DNA from: Paenibacillus caseinilyticus
GTDB lineage: Bacteria; Bacillota; Bacilli; Paenibacillales; NBRC-103111
Length of the DNA: 62,460 bases
NCBI RefSeq assembly: GCF_027533645.1
Contig: NZ_JAQAGY010000033.1
Coordinates: 1 to 62,460, forward strand
Reading direction: 5' to 3'
This document shows, piece after piece, positions 56,838-62,460 of the stretch; positions within the stretch are counted from its first letter, which is position 1; each line of letters opens with the position of its first letter. A model generated the notes under the pieces. It saw only the letters and a program-made list of their open reading frames with translations. It searched no databases and was not told the origin of the DNA. A program made the translations under genes and the position numbers.

Positions 56838-57815
56838 CTACACCCCCTTGAGACGCAGTAAAGTATTTTCAAGCGCTAGCTGGGGATTGGCATGAAACCG
56901 CAGACGCTTTTGCGTCTCTATCGCGTGTTCAAGACAAGCGATCCAATGGTCTATCGGATACGACAGCGCCTGCTGCGACATCCAATCCATTCCATCCGTG
57001 TATATGATATCATCCCTGCTGCCGAGACTCAGCTGTACCATGTCTTTCAGCCAGAGGATGAGCATGTCCATAAACTGCGGAAGCTGTTCGGAAAACTCGC
57101 CCTTCGCCAGCTTCTGCTGAGCCGTTAATAAAGCAGAGGGCAGGCGGGTCAAGCTTTCTCTAGCTAATTGTAACACTAGGTTTCGTAGTTCTGCAAACCC
57201 ATTTGTTTGAATGAGTGCTCCCGCCGCCTCGGCTCCTGCAGCCATATGAACCGCAATTTGGACGAGCAGCGGTGAATGGCCTTCACCCAGCAGCTTTTGT
57301 TTCATATCTCTTCTTCCCGCGGGAAGAAACGAAATCCACTGCGACCGGGAACGTATGGTGGGAAGCAGTGCTTGTCCGTTATCCGTGATTAGCACAGCTA
57401 CGACGTGAGACGTTGGCTCCTCCAGGAACTTGAGCAGCGAATTGGACGCCTGGACCGTCATTTTATCCGCTTGCTCCAGCACATACATCTTGGGGCCGGA
57501 AGCCGATGCCCTGTAGGCGAACTGCTTCTGAAGATCCCGGATTTGCTCAATCTTGATCGAGCTTCCCTCCGGAATGATCCAGTGCAGGTCCGGATGATTG
57601 CCGTGCTCCACCTTGCGGCAGTCCAGGCATTCGCCGCAGGCATCATCCGGCAGCACCTTGCAGTAGATGGCTTGGGCGAAAGCCCTCGCCATCTCCCGGC
57701 GTCCCGTCCCCCCCGGCCCGGTGAAGATATAAGCATGGGACACTTTGTCCGTCCGGAGGCTGTTCTGCAGAATCTGTTTGACCCGATCCTGCCCCTGTAT
57801 CGATCGAAAAGACAT
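56838..57815 (-). CDS. holB: DNA polymerase III delta' subunit
   Basis: Clamp-loader subunit. About 325 residues: AAA+-like N-terminus with a four-Cys zinc site DACGECLDCRKVEHGNHPD (about 58-76), sensor region QADKMTVQASNSLLKFLEEPTSHV and RSRSQWI (about 145-155). The Walker A sequence is degenerate, GPGGTGRREMA with Arg in place of Lys, in line with delta' not hydrolysing ATP in well-studied loaders. ATG 57815 follows AAGG; earlier in-frame ATG codons lack sites. Confidence 0.92.
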   Translation of the reverse strand: MSFRSIQGQDRVKQILQNSLRTDKVSHAYIFTGPGGTGRREMARAFAQAIYCKVLPDDACGECLDCRKVEHGNHPDLHWIIPEGSSIKIEQIRDLQKQFAYRASASGPKMYVLEQADKMTVQASNSLLKFLEEPTSHVVAVLITDNGQALLPTIRSRSQWISFLPAGRRDMKQKLLGEGHSPLLVQIAVHMAAGAEAAGALIQTNGFAELRNLVLQLARESLTRLPSALLTAQQKLAKGEFSEQLPQFMDMLILWLKDMVQLSLGSRDDIIYTDGMDWMSQQALSYPIDHWIACLEHAIETQKRLRFHANPQLALENTLLRLKGV

Positions 57816-57867
57816 AATCGCCTTAAATTCCTTTCTCATGCGGCGGTCCATCCCACCTGCTCTGTTC

Positions 57868-58314
57868 TTAGAACAGCAAGTTGATCAGCATACCGCGTAT
57901 ATCGCCGATACGCTGCAGCAGATCGATATGACCCTGCTCGGTTTCGAGCAATTCGTCCGCAAGGCCCAGCAGCCCCTGATCTATCTCTTCCAGCAGCTTG
58001 TACCGTTTTGTACGTCCCCGTCGGTCCCAGCCCTGCGTGTCGCGTAGCTGCACGCCCCGCCGCGCTGTTTCCTCAAGGAACTGTTTGATCATCATCCGGT
58101 ACTGGCGCAGCTCCCTAACCGTCATCGATTTGGAGAGCCGCTGTCCCTGCAGGTCAATCTGCTGCAGCATCCGCTGCAGCTCTTCCCGGGTTGCTTTCAC
58201 ATCCTGATGCTGCATCATATCCGAGAACGATTTTTGCTGCAGCGGCTGGGAAGACGTTGTCTCGTTTCTGATCAGGTCTTTGCCGGCAGGACGCCAACCC
58301 GGGTTGATTTTCAT
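57868..58314 (-). CDS. yaaR: YaaR family protein (DUF327)
   Basis: 148 residues, similar in length to B. subtilis YaaR. Predominantly helical and charged, from about residue 40 (TREELQRMLQQIDLQGQRLSKSMTVRELRQYRMMIKQFLEETARRG) to LLQRIGDIRGMLINLLF. No known enzyme motif or membrane segment; function unknown. It sits between darA and holB, in the conserved order. Confidence 0.9.
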   Translation of the reverse strand: MKINPGWRPAGKDLIRNETTSSQPLQQKSFSDMMQHQDVKATREELQRMLQQIDLQGQRLSKSMTVRELRQYRMMIKQFLEETARRGVQLRDTQGWDRRGRTKRYKLLEEIDQGLLGLADELLETEQGHIDLLQRIGDIRGMLINLLF

Positions 58315-58333
58315 CTGAGCTCTACCCCTTTAT

Positions 58334-58663
58334 CTAGAAGTGCTCGAATCGTTCGACCGGCAGTACGAATACCGCTGCCCCGCCGACTTGTACCTCTACC
58401 GGGAATGGAATATAGGAGTCCGTTGTTCCGCCCATAGGCGACACCGGCGTGACCATTTGCTCCCGGATTTTGCAGTTTGACTTGATCACCTGCAGTACTT
58501 CTTGAACCCGATCATCGTCTGTACCAATCATGAATGTTGTATTACCGGCTCGGAGGAACCCCCCCGTACTTGCCAGCTTGGTGGCGCGAAAGCCCTCTTT
58601 GACAAGCGCGTTCGACAGTCGGTTGCTGTCCTTATCCTGCACTACTGCCACTACCAACTTCAT
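58334..58663 (-). CDS. darA: Cyclic di-AMP receptor DarA/PstA (YaaQ)
   Basis: PII-like trimeric protein that binds c-di-AMP; downstream partner unknown. 109 residues as in B. subtilis, with MKLVVAVVQDKDSNRLSNAL, KLASTGGFLRAGNTTFMIGTDD (T-loop region, about 27-48) and PFPVEVQVGGAAVFVLPVERFEHF. ATG 58663 has GAGGAGG upstream; the extended frame to 58684 is not needed. The same window also has a c-di-AMP riboswitch. Confidence 0.96.
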   Translation of the reverse strand: MKLVVAVVQDKDSNRLSNALVKEGFRATKLASTGGFLRAGNTTFMIGTDDDRVQEVLQVIKSNCKIREQMVTPVSPMGGTTDSYIPFPVEVQVGGAAVFVLPVERFEHF

Positions 58664-58779
58664 ACATCCAGCCTCCTCTGCCAACTGAATGAGGGATTAT
58701 GCCATTCTACTATATATAATTAGACAAGAAAGCGATAAATTCCTTCCTATATATAGGCTGTTTTTTCCACTCATCGTTA

Positions 58780-59421
58780 TTATACTCGCCCAGCCAGTCT
58801 TTGGTTCAATATCCTGCGAATTTCCCCAAGCACTCGGGACAGCTCGGCTTCCGCATCAATACGTACGATCCGTTCCGGATACCGCTCCAACAGCAGGAGG
58901 TACCCTTCTCTCACCTTGCGGTGGAATTCAATCTTCTCCAAGTCGAGACGGTTCAATTCGCGGCTGGTGTCAGCCTGGATGCGCATCAGGCCCACTTCGG
59001 GCGAGACATCCATGTAGAGCGTTAGATCCGGCATCCAGTCTCCTACGGCAAAAGCATTAACCGAAAGTACTTCCTCCATCCCCAGCCCTCGGGCATGTCC
59101 TTGGTAGGCCAGGGAGCTGTCGATGAAACGGTCGCAGACCACAACCTGGCCAGCTTGCAGGGCCGGCACGACTCTCTCCGATAGATGCTGCCGACGCGCC
59201 GCGGCATAGAGGAGCGCTTCCGTCCGTCCGTCCATGGCGGTATGGGACCGGTCCAGGATGACTTCACGAATCTTTTCCGCGATCGGGATTCCTCCCGGTT
59301 CCCGGGTAGACAGGGCGACTGCCCCCATCCCCGTGACCGTTTTGACGATTTCCCCGATGGCGGACGTCTTACCGGCGCCTTCTCCGCCTTCTACCGTTAC
59401 AAAATAACCTCTTCTGTTCAT
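58780..59421 (-). CDS. tmk: Thymidylate kinase
   Basis: Phosphorylates dTMP to dTDP. 213 residues: P-loop VEGGEGAGKTSAI (about 9-21), DRFIDSSLAYQGHARGLGMEEV (LID/DRY-type segment, about 92-113) and ISPEVGLMRIQ-like helix. ATG 59421 follows AGGGGAC; the upstream ATG at 59448 has no site. Between yaaO and darA, the standard B. subtilis order. Confidence 0.96.
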   Translation of the reverse strand: MNRRGYFVTVEGGEGAGKTSAIGEIVKTVTGMGAVALSTREPGGIPIAEKIREVILDRSHTAMDGRTEALLYAAARRQHLSERVVPALQAGQVVVCDRFIDSSLAYQGHARGLGMEEVLSVNAFAVGDWMPDLTLYMDVSPEVGLMRIQADTSRELNRLDLEKIEFHRKVREGYLLLLERYPERIVRIDAEAELSRVLGEIRRILNQRLAGRV

Positions 59422-59472
59422 AATGTCCCCTGTTCTCTGTATAACCATCAGCGTAATTGTAAAACCGGTGAA

Positions 59473-60957
59473 TTATTCTTTCCGTACCGGAACCGTTCCA
59501 AGTCCGGACACATCATGTCCATGAAATCTGGATCCCAGCGCGGCCAGGCTGCCCAAATAGTCAGCCTGTTCCCTCGTGATCCTCTCTCCCGGGTACAGCA
59601 GCGGAATACCCGGTGGATAAGGAACGATCATTTCAGCTGCCCTATACCCTGCACACTCCGCGACTGGCACCAGTCTCCTCCTATCCGCCGCATTTCCATG
59701 AACCGCTTCCTCCCAGTCCATAAGAAGAGGGTCTGATGTTACTTGCAGTCCGGAGGGGGAAGATGGCATCAATGCTATGGTATGACGGTTTGGGCTTATC
59801 TGCGACTTCAATTCGGTTAAATCCTGAAGGGCTTCTATAAGGGCCGTGATGTCCTCAGAGGTCGTGCCGATACCGAGAGCCAGCAGTACATACCGAGGAT
59901 CGGCCATTTCCGGATAGATTCCTTGGTTCTCCAAAGCACTTTTCAGCTGGAAGCCATCCAAGTTCCCTTCCCCATCCGCCAATACCATCTTCAGCCGATC
60001 CTGAGATCCCCCTAAAGCGGAGCTGGCTCTGTTGACCACCCATCTCTTCTGCGAGTTCACATATACATCTACACGATTCGCCTGCTGCAGCACCTTCTCG
60101 AGCCTTTCGGTACCCGATAAGGCCATCAGTCGACGGCTCCAATCCAGGCTGCCCAGAATCGGATAGGAAGGGCTCGAGCTTTGCAGCATAGCCAGAACCT
60201 TACGCAGGGCTACGCGATCCAGAAGAGCACCTTGCACATGCAGCATGGCCCCCATGGTCATGGCAGTTAGCATCTTGTGCGTAGATTGCACGGACGCATC
60301 GGCTCCTGCAGCCATAGCCGACTGTGGCAGCTCGTCGTGAAAACCAAAGTGTGCACCATGGGCTTCATCTACAAGCAGCAGTTTCCCTTGCCCGTGCAGC
60401 AGCTCAGCCAGCGGGACGAGGCCCCGGCTTACTCCGTAATAAGAGGGATTCGTAACCAAAAGTCCCTTCGCTTCCGGGTAACTATGGAGCGCTGACGCTA
60501 CCGTACCCGGATCCACACCATGACTAAGGCCGGTTAGCCGATCCCACTGAGGAGTCAAAAATACGGTTCGTACTCCCGCCAGCATCAATCCGTGGAGCAC
60601 CGACTTATGGACGTCCCTCTGCACCAATAAGAGATCTCCCCGCCGGCAAGCCGCCGCGATCATCGCAATATTGCCTACCGTACTTCCCCCTACGAGGAAA
60701 AAAGTCTCTTCAGCTCCAAAGCAATCGGCCGCAAGCTTCTGTGCCTCAAGAATCGCTTCTTCCGGATGATGCAAATCATCGAGCCCTGGGATTTCGGTTA
60801 AGTCCACCGAAAGGATATTTTTATAAAGTTCAACAGCATCCGCATCGATGGCGGATCCCGATTTATGTCCGGGAACATGAAAACCGTGTGCTTCCGAACG
60901 CTGATGAGCCACTAAGCTCTCGAGTATGGGAGCATTCTGATGGGCGTCTTCCTTCAT
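59473..60957 (-). CDS. yaaO: PLP-dependent Orn/Lys/Arg decarboxylase-family protein (YaaO-like)
   Basis: Fold type I PLP protein, 494 residues. Family motifs HGFHVPGHKSG (about 25-35), FFLVGGSTVGNIAMI, LLLVDEAHGAHFGF and cofactor-lysine STHKMLTAMTMGAML (about 225-239) are intact, then a smaller C-terminal domain ending PYPPGIPLLYPGERIT. Substrate is unproven for this short subfamily; arginine, lysine or ornithine are candidates. ATG 60957 has GGAGG 11 nt upstream. It follows gin. Confidence 0.88.
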   Translation of the reverse strand: MKEDAHQNAPILESLVAHQRSEAHGFHVPGHKSGSAIDADAVELYKNILSVDLTEIPGLDDLHHPEEAILEAQKLAADCFGAEETFFLVGGSTVGNIAMIAAACRRGDLLLVQRDVHKSVLHGLMLAGVRTVFLTPQWDRLTGLSHGVDPGTVASALHSYPEAKGLLVTNPSYYGVSRGLVPLAELLHGQGKLLLVDEAHGAHFGFHDELPQSAMAAGADASVQSTHKMLTAMTMGAMLHVQGALLDRVALRKVLAMLQSSSPSYPILGSLDWSRRLMALSGTERLEKVLQQANRVDVYVNSQKRWVVNRASSALGGSQDRLKMVLADGEGNLDGFQLKSALENQGIYPEMADPRYVLLALGIGTTSEDITALIEALQDLTELKSQISPNRHTIALMPSSPSGLQVTSDPLLMDWEEAVHGNAADRRRLVPVAECAGYRAAEMIVPYPPGIPLLYPGERITREQADYLGSLAALGSRFHGHDVSGLGTVPVRKE

Positions 60958-61052
60958 GGGTACAAGTCCTCCAGCAATAATACCCGTATTGTACCAAACA
61001 AAAAAGCCCGCTTCCATCCCCTACAGGAGAAACCGGACCCATCTAGTGGGAG

Positions 61053-61253
61053 TTACGCATTCTTTTTATATAAGATCTGTTTCATTTGGTGAATGAAGAA
61101 CGGATACTTGGCATCACTCACATCGGTTCTGACCATCTCACTTTCACAATCGCCGCAGATAAATTCCGAGATGATCATGATGCCTTCCTCTTTGTCTTGC
61201 CCGCAGATGATACAGGACTGTGTGTATGGATGATGCTGGCGCAAGTCGCCCAT
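61053..61253 (-). CDS. csfB: Anti-sigma-G/sigma-E factor Gin (CsfB)
   Basis: Forespore zinc protein that blocks premature sigma-G activity and sigma-E in the forespore. 66 residues with the CxxC pairs CIICGQDKEEGIMIISEFICGDCESEMV (about 15-42), the Gin signature, and a helix around KYPFFIHQMKQILYKKNA. GAGGTG precedes ATG 61253. A sigma-F type promoter lies upstream, as expected for csfB. Confidence 0.93.
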   Translation of the reverse strand: MGDLRQHHPYTQSCIICGQDKEEGIMIISEFICGDCESEMVRTDVSDAKYPFFIHQMKQILYKKNA

Positions 61254-61281
61254 ATCGCTTCACCTCTATTCCTTTTTCTAC

Positions 61282-61311
61282 CAGTATATCCGAATCTCTT
61301 AAGCATTAAAC
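61282..61311 (-). promoter_or_regulatory. gin promoter candidate (sigma-F type)
   Basis: Minus strand GTTTA (61307-61311), a 15-bp spacer, GGATATACTG (61282-61291). The -10 fits GGnnAnAnTG and the -35 differs from GYATA at one base. Start point about 22 bp before the ATG. Confidence 0.5.
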
Positions 61312-61461
61312 GGGATCTACGCTATTATTATGAAGATAGAGCAGGTCCGGTGCAGGAATTCCTCAAAAAATTCTGAGCTTTTGCCGATAAACAAGTAGAG
61401 AATGTCCTATTTTGCCGCTTGGTGGGGGATTGCCTTTGTGAACAACAACCGGAAAGACCGT

Positions 61462-61968
61462 ATGATGTCTCATAACTCTACGATTTACACGTATCGTCTC
61501 TTACAGAGAGTACACAACCAACCTTACTATTTTTACATCTACTCAGCAATAGGGATAGCTGGAGCAGTTTATTGTTTATTCTATATCTTGCCTCTTCAGT
61601 TTATAGCAGGAGCACTAGGGATCCCTCTGGCTCACTTCCTTTTTCTTATCCTTATGCTGCACATCAAGGAGAAAAGGGCTGCCAAGTCCTGGCGATGGTA
61701 CGCCGGCTGGCCGTGGCTCGGTTATGCGCCCAGCGGTTATCTTTCTTTCTCTAAGCTTCATAGGCTTCATCGGCAGTTATTCTGGGTGTTCCTATTGATG
61801 CTGGGCTGTCTTTATCCTTGGCTTCCCGTACCTCTACTGGTTTTTCTCGGAAGCTACCATACTTATCTTCTCTTCCCTCGCATGTTTCTCCTTTGGCGCT
61901 TCCGAAAACATAGAGAGAATGGATATATCATCATCAATGAAAAAGACACCTCTTGCTATGCACAATAG
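61462..61968 (+). CDS. Hypothetical integral membrane protein
   Basis: Not recognised. A 168-residue product with three or four hydrophobic segments (about 25-45, 48-72, 108-128, 131-148) separated by basic loops such as KEKRAAKSWRWYAGW and a HRLHRQLF stretch. N-terminus in the cytoplasm is suggested by positive residues. Start uncertain: ATG 61462 or 61465 with GGAAAG, or GTG 61438 with GGGGG further upstream. Opposite strand to its neighbours, between the rRNA operon and gin. The final codons are inside the terminator stem. Confidence 0.65.
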   Translation: MMSHNSTIYTYRLLQRVHNQPYYFYIYSAIGIAGAVYCLFYILPLQFIAGALGIPLAHFLFLILMLHIKEKRAAKSWRWYAGWPWLGYAPSGYLSFSKLHRLHRQLFWVFLLMLGCLYPWLPVPLLVFLGSYHTYLLFPRMFLLWRFRKHRENGYIIINEKDTSCYAQ

Positions 61969-61984
61969 CTTGAGGTGTCTTTTT
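61940..61984 (+). terminator. Intrinsic terminator overlapping the end of the membrane gene
   Basis: Long stem AAAAAGACACCTC/GAGGTGTCTTTTT with an inner GCTAT/ATAGC stem. T runs occur on both strands, so it can also stop minus-strand transcription from the rRNA side. Confidence 0.85.
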
Positions 61985-62022
61985 CATTGATGCCTATTTC
62001 GTATCCGTTATAAGCTGATACC

Positions 62023-62118
62023 TCATGGCTTGGCAATGAAATAGGCAGGAACCAAAAAGGAAACCATTACCCAGGAGCACGCTATAATCGTTCGTGTCGT
62101 ATTCGAAGCATGCGTCAT
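62023..62118 (-). CDS. Putative 31-residue hydrophobic peptide
   Basis: ATG at 62118 has AAGGGGG 8 nt upstream. The 31-codon frame encodes a short polar head (MTHASNTTRT), one hydrophobic segment (about 11-29, IIACSWVMVSFLVPAYFIA) and a KP end, then TGA. This looks like a small membrane peptide. No homolog is recognised. Between the rRNA terminator and the 61940-61984 hairpin; otherwise 62119-62295 shows no gene. Confidence 0.4.
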   Translation of the reverse strand: MTHASNTTRTIIACSWVMVSFLVPAYFIAKP

Positions 62119-62295
62119 GCTGCATTCCCCCTTATAGGAACAACTTCAACTTAATCGATCAACCGGCAAGCGAACCTCCTTGATTATTCTTCCCTAATCG
62201 CAACCGTTTCATGAAGCATAAGGCTGATTTTTCCCTTAGGCTTCACGCGGCCGTTTCCAAGGCGGGATTCCCCCAAGAAGCTCGTTCTTTGCACT

Positions 62296-62336
62296 AGAAA
62301 AAGAACCCTTCGGAAATTTTCATCTCCGAAGGGTTC
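62296..62336 (-). terminator. Terminator of the upstream rRNA operon
   Basis: Perfect 12-bp stem GAACCCTTCGGA/TCCGAAGGGTTC (62303-62314 with 62325-62336), followed by TTTTTC on the minus strand, 8 bp past 5S. Confidence 0.93.
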
Positions 62337-62344
62337 CTGCATTT

Positions 62345-62460
62345 GCTTGGCGACGTTCTACTCTCCCAGGACCCTGCGGTCCAAGTACCATCGACGCTGG
62401 AAGGCTTAACGTTCGTGTTCGGGATGGGTACGCGTGGTTCCCTTCCGCCATCATCACCAA
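62345..62460 (-). rRNA. rrf: 5S ribosomal RNA
   Basis: Minus strand begins TTGGTGATGATGGCGGAAGG and contains CCCATCCCGAACACGAACGTTAAGC and GAGAGTAGAACGTCGCCAAGC, the 5S core. About 116 nt are inside the window, so it is complete or lacks a base or two at the right edge. It is the last gene of an rRNA operon whose 16S and 23S lie outside. Confidence 0.96.

Noticed and set aside
1..62460. CRISPR array, insertion sequence or prophage
   Set aside because: No regularly spaced repeats, transposase, integrase or phage genes were seen; the window is conserved core chromosome.

Overview
The window is about 62.5 kb of chromosome from a spore-forming Firmicute, most likely a Paenibacillus or close relative. 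Three things point there: the gene order is the Bacillus subtilis origin-proximal block (yaaO-tmk-yaaQ to ftsH-hslO-cysK-pab-fol-lysS); GC content is fairly high, with GC-rich third codon positions; and hbs lies between mazG and rqcP, with nadABC beside coaX. Nearly everything is on the minus strand, so the biological reading order runs from high to low coordinates. The genus is an inference from layout.

The window lies between two ribosomal RNA operons of the same orientation: a 5S gene ends one at the right edge, and the 16S gene of the next begins at the left edge. Reading down from the right: gin (sigma-G inhibitor), the yaaO decarboxylase-like gene, tmk, darA, yaaR, holB, ricT, yabA, trmN6 and rsmI (replication, c-di-AMP sensing, RNA modification). 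abrB follows on the plus strand with a Spo0A box just downstream of its promoter, and then a SAMHD1-like HD hydrolase where B. subtilis has metS. Next are tatD and a cell-wall 3D/G5-domain gene behind a c-di-AMP (ydaO-type) riboswitch, then rnmV-rsmA, yabG, veg, sspF, ispE, purR-ridA, spoVG, glmU, rplY, pth, fin, mfd, a PrsA-type foldase, spoVT, a SpoVB-like flippase, mazG, hbs, rqcP, yabP-yabQ-divIC and yabR. A tRNA-Met, a possible 45-residue gene and spoIIE follow.

The left third holds an unrecognised ORF translationally linked to spoIIE, a VWA protein/kinase pair, tilS, hpt and ftsH. Then comes nadA-nadB-nadC-coaX-hslO-yacD, cysK under its own promoter, and the folate operon pabB-pabA-pabC-folP-folB-folK-yazB-dusB. 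greA and lysS close it.

Control signals readable from sequence include sigma-A promoters (veg has two in tandem; also yabR, pth, ftsH, cysK, nadA), a sigma-H promoter for spoVG, two near-identical sigma-G type promoters (fin, sspF), a sigma-F type promoter for gin, a 21-bp-spacer promoter for spoIIE, Spo0A boxes around abrB and the HD gene, and intrinsic terminators after most units. The least ordinary signals are a 22-bp hairpin that buries the rplY ribosome binding site, a ~109-bp imperfect palindrome between yabP and rqcP, the Spo0A boxes upstream of the HD gene, an 18-bp perfect palindrome next to the purR promoter, a possible structured RNA plus LexA-like box downstream of abrB, and several short ORFs with good ribosome binding sites. 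No mobile element, prophage or CRISPR array is evident. All functional calls rest on reading motifs and gene order; no database search was run.
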